Assembly: GCF_000725495.1 (NCBI RefSeq)
Contig: NZ_KL647039.1
Span: 148,287 to 212,286 of the forward strand
Source: Streptomyces aureus
Lineage (GTDB): Bacteria > Actinomycetota > Actinomycetes > Streptomycetales > Streptomycetaceae
Direction of reading: 5' to 3'
DNA length: 64,000 bases
The position numbers and the translations under genes were made by a program. Positions 27,234 to 34,212 of the stretch are shown piece by piece. The notes below the pieces were generated by a model. That model had not been told where the DNA came from, did no database searches, and was given only the letters and a program-made list of their open reading frames with translations. The stretch's first letter is position 1. Each line of letters opens with the position of its first letter.

Positions 27234-27424
27234 GCGGGGCCGACGGCATCCGCGTCGTGTCCGGCGAACCGACGCCCGAGGAACTCGCCGCCGTCCTGGC
27301 CGTCCTGCACTCCCTGGCGCACCAGCGGGTGGGTGACCTGCCCGCCGATGTCGTCCGGCCGGCCGCCTGGGCCCGCGCGGGCCGCACGCACCGACCGGAC
27401 AGGATCTGGGGGCGGACCGCCTGA
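27230..27424 (+). CDS. Acyl-CoA carboxylase epsilon subunit
   Basis: 64-aa protein beginning IRVVSGEPTPEELAAVLAVLHSL, the sequence signature of the small epsilon subunit that binds the beta subunit of actinobacterial acyl-CoA carboxylases. The C-terminus WARAGRTHRPDRIWGRTA is basic, as usual. Coupled to the beta subunit by an ATGA overlap. Last gene of the cluster in this direction. Confidence 0.9.
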   Translation: MSGADGIRVVSGEPTPEELAAVLAVLHSLAHQRVGDLPADVVRPAAWARAGRTHRPDRIWGRTA

Positions 27425-27498
27425 GCGCAGGGCATCGCGCCCCCGCGGTGGGAAAATGGGCGTGACAGAGCCGGACCCGGGGGATCGGAGGCGGCGAC

Positions 27499-28206
27499 AT
27501 GACGTTCGTACAGCTCATCGACTGCAAGACCAGCCGGTTCGACCGCATGGACCAGCTGATGGACACATGGGTCGAGCAGACCAAGGGGAAGCGGACCGCG
27601 ACGCACAGCATCGTCGCCAAGGACCGGTCCGACTCCTCGCACTTCATCGAGATCGTCGAGTTCCCGTCGTACGAGGACGCGATGCGGAACTCGAACCTGC
27701 CCGAGACGGACAAGATCTTCCAGGAGATGGTGGCGCTCTGCGACGAGATGCCGACCTTCACGGACCTGGACGTGGTGCGCGACGACCAGCTCCACGCGGC
27801 GACCGTCCGCGGGTTCTTCGAGACGGTGGCCGCCCCGGGTGAGCTGCCGCCGCTCGACGGGCTGATGGCGGAGAGCTATCACGACCACGATCCCAGCCGC
27901 GAGCAGGACGCCATCGGGCTCGACGCGGTGCGGCGCGTGATCGAGATGTGGCGCGGCGGCTTCGACATGGCCTTCACGATCGAGGACCAGATCACCGAGG
28001 GCGACCGGGTCTGCACCCGGTGGACCTGGAACGGCACGCACAAGGGCGACTTCATGGGGATCCCGGCGTCCGGGAAGAAGGTCTCCATGACCGGCACGAC
28101 CGTCTTCCGGTGCGGGGAGAACGGAAAGATGGCCGAGGGCTGGTGGCAGTACGACCGCCTGGGCCTGATGGCGGAACTCGGCGCACTGGACGCGATGGGC
28201 GGCTGA
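27499..28206 (+). CDS. Fusion of an ABM-like monooxygenase-fold domain and a SnoaL-like domain
   Basis: 235 aa. Residues 1-95 (MTFVQLIDCKTSRFDRMDQL through EMPTFTDLDV) resemble a dimeric ferredoxin-like antibiotic biosynthesis monooxygenase fold. Residues 100-230 form a SnoaL/ester cyclase-type NTF2 fold (YHDHDPSREQDAIGLDAVRRVIEMW, RVCTRWTWNGTHKGDFMGIPASGKKV). SnoaL domains close rings or hydrolyse in polyketide pathways but are also found in unrelated contexts. A GGAGGCGGCGAC site precedes ATG 27499; it probably has its own promoter, being 74 bp downstream of the carboxylase operon. Confidence 0.85.
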   Translation: MTFVQLIDCKTSRFDRMDQLMDTWVEQTKGKRTATHSIVAKDRSDSSHFIEIVEFPSYEDAMRNSNLPETDKIFQEMVALCDEMPTFTDLDVVRDDQLHAATVRGFFETVAAPGELPPLDGLMAESYHDHDPSREQDAIGLDAVRRVIEMWRGGFDMAFTIEDQITEGDRVCTRWTWNGTHKGDFMGIPASGKKVSMTGTTVFRCGENGKMAEGWWQYDRLGLMAELGALDAMGG

Positions 28207-28238
28207 GCCATCGGCTCCCGTGGACCCGCGAGGGGCGG

Positions 28239-28276
28239 AGCCCCCTGTCCCGGAACACCGGGACAGGGGGCTTTTC
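28239..28276. terminator. Strong terminator between convergent transcripts
   Basis: A perfect 15-bp stem (AGCCCCCTGTCCCGG at 28239-28253 and its complement at 28258-28272) with loop AACA, followed by TTTT. It lies between the SnoaL fusion gene (stop 28206) and the minus-strand dsRNA-binding protein (stop 28296). Confidence 0.95.
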
Positions 28277-28295
28277 CGGCAGGACGGACCCGGGA

Positions 28296-30851
28296 TCAGA
28301 CGGTCTCGGTGGGTCGTCGCACACCGTTCTCCCCGAGGTAGGCGTCCATTCCGGCCGCCGCGAGCGAGGAGAGGGAGCTCGGGTCGGGGCGGCCGTGCAG
28401 GCGCAGGAGTACGTGGTCGTCGTCGACCAGGCAGTCGGTGTACGGCAGGGTGCGGGACAGGAGTTGGGCGAAGTCGCCGCAGGCAGCCCTGACGTCGATG
28501 CTGTGCAGACCGATCCAGACGTGCAACGTGCCGTCCTGGACGGTCAGTTCGACGTCGACCGGGGTCCCGGCCGCGTCGGCGGCCTCACCGCACCACTTCA
28601 GCGTCTCGTGCAGCGCGCCAAGTTGGACGCGCAGGGGCTCGAAGGCGTCCCGGCGCATGTCGTCGCGGACCGTGACACCGGTGTCGGGCGCCTGGTCGCG
28701 CCACCAGTCCTGGACGATGTCGCGGACGGTCTTCTCCCACGGCCCGGTGTCCGCGGCGCGTCGTACCGCATCGGCGGCGAGCCGCCGGACGACGCCCGCG
28801 CTGTCGGTTCCATGTTCGGCGGCCATGCGCCGCAGCAGGGAACGGGGGCCCCGGCGGGTGTCGTGGACGGCCTGCTGGTACAGCTCACGCAGCGGATCGG
28901 GCACTGTCGTACCGTTCCGGCCGAGCAGGGCGTCGACGCGTTCGGCCCAGCCCCGGAACGCCTCCGTGTCCCCGGTGGCGAGGAGGTCGGCACCGAGGTC
29001 TCCGCGAGCGAGGATGCGGGTGCGCTGACGCTCGGTGGTGGCGCCGAGACCGCCGAACTGGGCACGCAGGAGGCCGGTCAGCAGGTCACGGCGGCGGAGG
29101 GCGAGGGTGTCGAAGGCGTTGGGGGAAGCGGGCGCGGCCAGGATGTCGAGGATTTCCTGGGCGGTCGCCTTCTTCGCCTCCTGTTTCCCGGTCTGCCCCT
29201 CGGGACGGGCGGTCCACCGGTGGACCTGACCCGTGGCGTCCCTCAGGACGGCGGTGGCGGTGAAGCTCCTGCAGTGGTCCGGTCCCGAGGTCTGCTCCTC
29301 GAAATCGCACGTCATGCCGTACACGGCCGCCAGTGCGTCGAGCACGGTCACCGGATCGTGCCGGTGGTCGAGCCCGGTGAGCCAGGTGTCCAGGACGACG
29401 GGGCGCCGCCGCAGGAGCTCCGGGCCGCGTACCCGCCAGGCCGCGGCGACCACCGCCTGGGCCGCGTCGGAGACCGCGCCCCGTCCCTCCCCGCTCTCGC
29501 CGTGACCGGTGAGCAGCCCGTCGCCCACGGCGAATATGCCACCGAGCCGAGAGGTGTCCTCGTCGGTCGAGGTGAGGAGACGGGCGTCGTCCTCGTCGAG
29601 CCGGAGATCACGGGCGAGCGCGGTACGGGCTCTGGTGTGGGCCACCATGTGGTCGATGACGAACGACCCCTGATGGGCGAGGAGGTCATTGGCCCGCTGG
29701 TGCGCCGCGCCGACCGCGGCCTGGTTCTCGTAGGCCCAGGACGCGTGAGTGAGGGCTTGGGCGAGCAGTCCGTCCGCCCGGTGCCCGAGTTCGAACATGG
29801 CTGCCAGGTCGACGACGGCGTCGCGGTGCCCGAGGTCCGGGAGGCGGTACGGCCGGGCGGGTACGGCCGCCGGGGTGCCGGCCGACGGGGCTGCCGGAGC
29901 GGCGGCCTTCGCCATCTGCGGGTACCTGTCCAGCAGGGCCTGGGCCGCGGCCGCGCGAGCCCCCTTCTTCGAACGTCCGACACCGAGGGCGCTCCGTCCC
30001 GCGCCGGTACGGGCGACGATCCGGAAGATCCTCTGGTGGTCCGGCCCCTCTTGTCCGTCGTCTTCGTAGGTCAGCCCTTCCTTCCCGAAGACGGACTGCG
30101 CTTTGGAGACCGGGTCGGGCCCGGTCTCCGCCGACGGGCGGTGGAGATCGGGCCACACGGCGGCGACCAGCCGCCGTGCGGTGTCGTACGCGCCGGTCAG
30201 GCTGAGTACGCCGAGGATCTGCCGGGCGACGCCCTCGCCCACGGACGGCGCCGGCTTCTGCGCCTCCCCCGTGCCCATACGGGGCAGACCGCCGCCGGTG
30301 GCCCACCTGCCCAGGGCCAGTTCCGCGGCACGCCGCCGCCGGACGTGATCGGCAGACTGCTCACCGGACTTGTGCGGCCGGGCCCACTGCGCATAGGCGT
30401 CCAGGAGGATCACGTCGAGCGCGGTGGCACCGAGCCGGTCGAGCAGACCGAGCACGTACGGGCTGACGGCATCGGCCTCGTAGCTCTCGTAGAGGTGGCT
30501 GCGGTGTTCGGCGGCCAGCCCGAGCCACGCGACGGCCTCCGGAGTGGCGTCCCACGTTCCGGCGGTTTCCCGTACGGACGTGCGCACCTTCTCCCCGGCG
30601 CCGGCCACCAGTTCCGTGGGCGGGGTGATCAGCGGCGGATACGTGACGTCGCGGGAAGCGAGCTGCCGCTCGGCGCGGGGGACCCCGCGGACGGGTCCGG
30701 CCGGCGCACGGCGGTCCGCGCGGGCCGGCCGGGCCGGAGCTGGGACGGTGCTTCTTCGCCACGGCACCGCCCCGGTCGAGGACGTCCCGGAGGTCGGCGA
30801 GGAGCCAGGTGGGCAGGCCTCTCCGGGGTTCTCCACCGTTGAAGAAGTCAC
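28296..30851 (-). CDS. Double-stranded RNA-binding protein with two degenerate RNase III-like domains (Dicer-like order)
   Basis: Up to 851 aa. dsRBD 1 at residues 244-310 has PDPVSK, EGPDH, IF, and GVGRSKKGARAAAAQALL; dsRBD 2 at 497-573 has SGPDH, F and GKQEAKKATAQEIL. Each is preceded by an RNase III-like helical domain: 341-490 starts LLAQALTHASWAYENQ, as in RNase III, but NERLEFLGD is replaced by HQRANDLLAH and the second acidic pair reads SDAAQAVV, so Glu41, Asp45 and Glu117 equivalents are lost; domain 1 (about 105-235) is even more changed. The last 270 residues are helical and unassigned. This looks like a non-catalytic dsRNA binder. The first 60-70 codons overlap another frame (see next entry), so the true start is uncertain. 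Confidence 0.75.
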   Translation of the reverse strand: MTSSTVENPGEACPPGSSPTSGTSSTGAVPWRRSTVPAPARPARADRRAPAGPVRGVPRAERQLASRDVTYPPLITPPTELVAGAGEKVRTSVRETAGTWDATPEAVAWLGLAAEHRSHLYESYEADAVSPYVLGLLDRLGATALDVILLDAYAQWARPHKSGEQSADHVRRRRAAELALGRWATGGGLPRMGTGEAQKPAPSVGEGVARQILGVLSLTGAYDTARRLVAAVWPDLHRPSAETGPDPVSKAQSVFGKEGLTYEDDGQEGPDHQRIFRIVARTGAGRSALGVGRSKKGARAAAAQALLDRYPQMAKAAAPAAPSAGTPAAVPARPYRLPDLGHRDAVVDLAAMFELGHRADGLLAQALTHASWAYENQAAVGAAHQRANDLLAHQGSFVIDHMVAHTRARTALARDLRLDEDDARLLTSTDEDTSRLGGIFAVGDGLLTGHGESGEGRGAVSDAAQAVVAAAWRVRGPELLRRRPVVLDTWLTGLDHRHDPVTVLDALAAVYGMTCDFEEQTSGPDHCRSFTATAVLRDATGQVHRWTARPEGQTGKQEAKKATAQEILDILAAPASPNAFDTLALRRRDLLTGLLRAQFGGLGATTERQRTRILARGDLGADLLATGDTEAFRGWAERVDALLGRNGTTVPDPLRELYQQAVHDTRRGPRSLLRRMAAEHGTDSAGVVRRLAADAVRRAADTGPWEKTVRDIVQDWWRDQAPDTGVTVRDDMRRDAFEPLRVQLGALHETLKWCGEAADAAGTPVDVELTVQDGTLHVWIGLHSIDVRAACGDFAQLLSRTLPYTDCLVDDDHVLLRLHGRPDPSSLSSLAAAGMDAYLGENGVRRPTETV

Positions 30852-31074
30852 CGGCCAGGTCGACGCAGTACTGCCATCTCTCCCACTCGGAACGGCTCGC
30901 GTACCGCTGGGCGAGCCCGCGGAGCACCGACCGCATACGGGCGTACGGCACCTGTCGTCCGCCCAGGGTGTACGCCGTCCGGCCCCGTGCGGCCTCGATC
31001 GCGAGGGCGATGCGGTGCACGGGCGTGGGCGGTGCGGTCTCCCGCAGTGACACGATGCCGACCCAGTGGTTCAT
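30361..31074 (-). CDS. N-terminal part of the dsRNA-binding protein or separate small protein, out of frame
   Basis: From ATG 31074 (preceded by GGGAGGGTC) a well-formed protein runs for about 95 residues: WVGIVSLRETAPPTPVHR, IALAIEAARG and SEWERWQYCVDLAGDFFNG, then a GEPRRGLPTWLLADLRDVLDRGG stretch in sections. After about residue 100 the frame turns into Arg/Pro/Gly-rich sequence, while the +1 frame becomes the dsRNA-binding protein. The two frames overlap 491 nt, of which only one can be real in each part. Either a +1 frameshift near 30730-30790 joins them into one protein of about 925 aa, or this frame ends as a short product. No named domain is recognised. Confidence 0.55.
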   Translation of the reverse strand: MNHWVGIVSLRETAPPTPVHRIALAIEAARGRTAYTLGGRQVPYARMRSVLRGLAQRYASRSEWERWQYCVDLAGDFFNGGEPRRGLPTWLLADLRDVLDRGGAVAKKHRPSSGPAGPRGPPCAGRTRPRGPPRRAAARFPRRHVSAADHPAHGTGGRRRGEGAHVRTGNRRNVGRHSGGRRVARAGRRTPQPPLRELRGRCRQPVRARSARPARCHRARRDPPGRLCAVGPAAQVR

Positions 31075-31232
31075 GACCCTCCCTCGGCGGGGTGGCACGG
31101 CCCGGCACGCGGTGAGGGGGCGTGGCATGGGCACGCTCCCCCGGCGACGTACGGGCGTCCCCTCCCCGACCTGCTGTTCCCCCCTCCCGTCGTGTTCCCC
31201 GTCTCCGGCGATCACGACGGAACTCCCTGATC

Positions 31233-31261
31233 AGGCTAGGTCGCCGCCCTTCCCCTGGACA
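31233..31261 (-). promoter_or_regulatory. Possible promoter before the dsRNA-binding protein gene
   Basis: On the minus strand TGTCCA (31261-31256), 17-nt spacer, TAGCCT (31238-31233). The -10 is good and the -35 is poor. It lies in the 256-bp gap between the basic protein gene (stop 31331) and the ATG at 31074; the leader would be about 150 nt. Confidence 0.45.
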
Positions 31262-31330
31262 GGGGTTCGGGGGATCTTCCCGAAGGCGGGACGTGCCGTA
31301 CGCCCGACGTGCGGCAGCACGTACGATCTC

Positions 31331-31879
31331 CTACGCGGGACGGGGCTCGGTCGCCCGCGAGCCCGTTCCGCTCGCCTTCGCCCGACGGGTGCCCGTGCCG
31401 GGTGTCCCGGAACTCCCGGCGGTCCGCGCCTTCTGCTTCGCCTGCAGCCGTTCCGCCTGCTTCTTCTTCCGGGCCTGCTCCCTCCGCCGCTCCCGTTGCA
31501 GGTCCGCTGCGGTCAACACCATGTACGCGGGCGCGATCCTGGGGAGTCTCTGCTGTCGGTCCACACCCCTGTCCGCGACGGGGGCGGCCCGGACAGCGGG
31601 AGTCGCCGAGAGGCCGCGGGTCGGAGGCTTCTTCGCCCGCTTGCCGGTCCGGCCCGATTTTCCGGGCGCAGCCGGGCTCGCCGGCTTCTCAGCCCTGACC
31701 GGAGCGGCCCCCAGTCCGTTGCGTCGCCGCTCGGCGTCGCGGGCGAACTCCGCGTTCAGCAGAGCACGTCGACGCCGGAGCTCGGCCTCCCGCTTGGAGA
31801 CACGCTCAGCAGCCGCTCTCGACTTGGTACCGCCCTTGGCGGTCGGTTTTCCCGGCCGTCGGACCGTCCCGTTGTCCAT
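31331..31879 (-). CDS. Highly basic, charged coiled-coil protein, unknown function
   Basis: 182 aa, rich in Lys, Arg, Ala and Gln. Two charged helices are predicted: RVSKREAELRRRRALLNAEF (about 25-55) and the region 132-155 with ADLQRERRREQARKKKQAERL. Between them the chain is Pro/Ala-rich. Such composition suggests nucleic acid or acidic-partner binding. No membrane segment or signal. ATG 31879 is preceded by AGAGGTGTG. It lies 38 nt after the acidic protein gene and is likely co-transcribed with it. Confidence 0.65.
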   Translation of the reverse strand: MDNGTVRRPGKPTAKGGTKSRAAAERVSKREAELRRRRALLNAEFARDAERRRNGLGAAPVRAEKPASPAAPGKSGRTGKRAKKPPTRGLSATPAVRAAPVADRGVDRQQRLPRIAPAYMVLTAADLQRERRREQARKKKQAERLQAKQKARTAGSSGTPGTGTRRAKASGTGSRATEPRPA

Positions 31880-31916
31880 CACACCTCTATGCGGCACGGG
31901 GCGTCGTGCCCCGTTG

Positions 31917-32714
31917 TCAGTAGTCCAGGTCGGCCAGGCGGACGTGGCAGCGCCACCAGTCCACCGACCACTCGCAGGCCATCTCGCAACCGGCCTCGGT
32001 CAGCTGCTCGGTCGCCCGCCGCAAGCAGTCCCGCAGCCCTTCCAGAGTGCTGACGTCCGGGATCTCGTCGCGAGGGCGGAACACGGGCGCGTAGTGCATG
32101 ACGTGCTGCTCTCCACGGCGCGTACCGGTTATCCGGAGGCTCGGGGCACCGTCGTCGTTCACGATCGACGCCTGGCAGCGGATCGCGTCCGTCTCCTCGT
32201 CGGGGCCACCGTCGGAGGGGCCGAAGTCCTCGCCTTCCCGGGCGGGGTCGGTGACGTCGCTCTCGCAGGAGAACCAGACCAGATTCCAGGATCCGTCGGT
32301 GTCCCACCGCTCCGCGTCCAGCTTCCTCTGCGCGACTTCGGTGAGGGAGGTGAGTTCCTCGACCGTGTGAGGGTCGAAGTCCGGCAGGAGTTCGCGGCTC
32401 AGGTCGAAGGAAGGGTCCTCCGCCATTCCTCCGGCACAGGCGTTCACGAGTCTGAGGACGCGCGGGTCGATGTCCTCGTCGCCCTCGCCCTCGCCGCCCT
32501 CCTCGTCCATCAGGCAGTGACGGCGATCGAGCTTCGCGTAGCGCGGCTCGGGCGGCTCACAGCTCAGGCAGAGGCCGGGCATGCCGTCGCAGGTGCAGGT
32601 GTCCGTGTCGTCGGCTTCGCCGTGGACCGCGACGACGTCCTCGTCCCACACGGCGTCGCGATCGACGACCGGGAGGTCCGTGCGGTCCGGCTCGGTGTTG
32701 GAAGGTACGGGCAT
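31917..32714 (-). CDS. Highly acidic protein with N-terminal cysteine cluster, unknown function
   Basis: 265 aa, strongly acidic (runs such as DEEGGEGEGDEDIDPR). Residues 38-55 contain CTCDGMPGLCLSCEPPE, a four-cysteine cluster that may bind metal. The rest, WNLVWFSCESDV and MHYAPVFRPRDEIPDVS, looks like a folded alpha/beta domain without a known name; the end WSVDWWRCHVRLADLDY is tryptophan-rich. GGAGGCTGC precedes ATG 32714. It heads the minus-strand cassette that includes the basic protein and the dsRNA-binding protein, so it may neutralise or scaffold them (inference). Confidence 0.68.
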   Translation of the reverse strand: MPVPSNTEPDRTDLPVVDRDAVWDEDVVAVHGEADDTDTCTCDGMPGLCLSCEPPEPRYAKLDRRHCLMDEEGGEGEGDEDIDPRVLRLVNACAGGMAEDPSFDLSRELLPDFDPHTVEELTSLTEVAQRKLDAERWDTDGSWNLVWFSCESDVTDPAREGEDFGPSDGGPDEETDAIRCQASIVNDDGAPSLRITGTRRGEQHVMHYAPVFRPRDEIPDVSTLEGLRDCLRRATEQLTEAGCEMACEWSVDWWRCHVRLADLDY

Positions 32715-33052
32715 GCCAAGCAGCCTCCGGAGTCAAGGGACCCCGGTAGCGCACTGCCGCACCCCGGTGATCTGCACGTTCCCGCGCACCTCGCGCGGGC
32801 CGGTCGCCGTCCGGGCGTCTCGCACCCGGACGCAATGCGCTCCCCTGAGCCAAGGTTTGACGCCGGATCACACGACCGAGCGCGAAGTTAACACCAGCAC
32901 CGACCTTCCGCAAGATCTTCACAAGCTCTTGCCCCGAGGCCGCGATCATGAAATGTTGCGGCTGACCGACCCGGCCGGACACGGCGGGGTTCGGAGACAG
33001 CACGATCTCCCTGCACGAGCCGTAAGGGGGTCTTCGTTCCGAGGAGGCCCTT
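32715..33052. other. Divergent intergenic region
   Basis: 338 bp between the acidic protein gene and the DUF3293 gene, slightly more A+T-rich than the genes around it, particularly at 32870-32960. It probably carries promoters for both directions. TTAACA at 32888-32893 is noted, but no full promoter could be assigned. Confidence 0.4.
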
Positions 33053-33550
33053 GTGCACGCCATCGACGCATCCGTCACGCCCCTCAACTGGGACCTGTAC
33101 CGGGCCGCGGTCGTGGACATCCGGTTCCAGGACCGGACCGTTCACGTCGAACCGCGTTCTCCGGGTACGGCCGAGGGTCCCTTTCCGGAACCGGCCGAGG
33201 GAGCCACCGTCCACGTGATCACCGCATGGAATCCCCGTGGCCGCACGGCCTCCCCCGACGCCAACGCGCGCGCCCACCGCCTGCTGCTCGTCGAGGTCCG
33301 CCACCGTGGTCTCACCTCGTGGCTCGCGGAAGGCGGCGACGTGCGGGGCACGCACCACGAGGAGAGCGTCGCCGTCGTCGGCCTGGGCGACACGGCCGCC
33401 CGCGAGCTCGGCCGCCGGTTCGGACAGGACGCGGTCTTCGCCTGGACCTCCGACGCGTGGCGTGTCCTGGCCTGCGACGACGACGCCGCCTCGGTGAGCG
33501 GGTGGGTGGCGTCCGAGAGGGGCCGGTCCACAGGTCCGGGCGGGCATTGA
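33053..33550 (+). CDS. DUF3293 domain protein
   Basis: 165 aa. The stretch VHVITAWNPRGRTASPDANARAH near residue 57 is the typical core of the DUF3293 family (I-T-A-W-N-P, then a short loop and N-x-x-x-x). The later FAWTSDAWRVLACDD is also conserved in the family. Function of the family is unknown; members are small cytoplasmic proteins. GTG 33053 is chosen because GAGGAGG lies 6 nt upstream. The next gene starts 20 nt after the stop. Confidence 0.75.
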   Translation: MHAIDASVTPLNWDLYRAAVVDIRFQDRTVHVEPRSPGTAEGPFPEPAEGATVHVITAWNPRGRTASPDANARAHRLLLVEVRHRGLTSWLAEGGDVRGTHHEESVAVVGLGDTAARELGRRFGQDAVFAWTSDAWRVLACDDDAASVSGWVASERGRSTGPGGH

Positions 33551-33569
33551 GGCAGGCGGGAGCAGAGCC

Positions 33570-33779
33570 ATGGGCATGTACCCGATGCGTACCCCGGACC
33601 ACTGTCCGCGCTGCGGCAGGCGCCTCTCCGACCCACCGGCCGAGCGGGTCAGGGCCGATGGCTTCCCGGCCGAGGTGACGTACGCGACCGACCCGGTGTG
33701 CGGTGCGCGCTGGCACGTGTGGGACAGGACGTCGCCACTGCGCCGACTGGCCCGGCCGCATGTGGAGGGCCCGGAGTGA
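33570..33779 (+). CDS. Small zinc-ribbon-like protein
   Basis: 69 aa. CPRCG near residue 13 and C-x-A-R-W-H near residue 47 (DPVCGARWHVW) give a CxxC...C..H metal-binding set. The remainder is basic. No family name is known to me. It follows the DUF3293 gene by 20 nt on the same strand and is likely in the same transcript. Confidence 0.6.
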   Translation: MGMYPMRTPDHCPRCGRRLSDPPAERVRADGFPAEVTYATDPVCGARWHVWDRTSPLRRLARPHVEGPE

Positions 33780-34212
33780 CGTCCCGCCCGCACCGGGAGA
33801 GGCGGCGGCCGACTGCCCGTGAAGGCGGGCGACCGACCGCCCCGCCCTCACATCAACCGCGCGCGGCCATCCGCACGAACGCGGCCCACTGAACGGCGCC
33901 GAAGCAGCGCAGGAAGTCCACGCCCGATTCCGACTCTCCACCACCCGCACCCGAGTCCGCACCGCCGTCCATGCCGCCTCACCCTCGCCGACTCCACGCT
34001 CCGTGATCGCAGGCTAGGACGCCCGTGCGTCAACCAAGCAGATGACCAGGCAAGTTGATTCGTGTGAGTGAAAGCCTCCACAAAACCTTTCTTCACCCAA
34101 TGCGCCTGTCTGACCACATTCCGTGCGGTACGGTCAGCACAAATACGGCCCCCGCTACGGCTGCAACCGATCGCGAGGGCCTGAACCACCAGTGGAAGTT
34201 AGGGCTCCCACC
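33780..34212. other. Long intergenic region before the HTH protein gene
   Basis: 433 bp with no gene I can support. The right part (34020-34140) is clearly more A+T-rich than the rest of the window and probably contains the promoter of the gene starting at 34213; TTGATT at 34052 and TACGGT at 34129 are single boxes without good partners. Confidence 0.45.

Noticed and set aside
23892..27761. Very long open frame on the minus strand opposite the flavoprotein and carboxylase genes
   Set aside because: It mirrors plus-strand genes with clear domains; composition is Val/Arg/Gly/His-rich as expected for the antisense frame of high-GC genes, and it has no recognisable motif.
32888..33793. Minus-strand open frame opposite the DUF3293 and zinc-ribbon genes
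   Set aside because: No ribosome binding site and Arg/Pro-rich composition; the plus-strand genes have recognisable motifs.
33780..34212. Small open frames in the long intergenic region
   Set aside because: None has a ribosome binding site or plausible protein composition.
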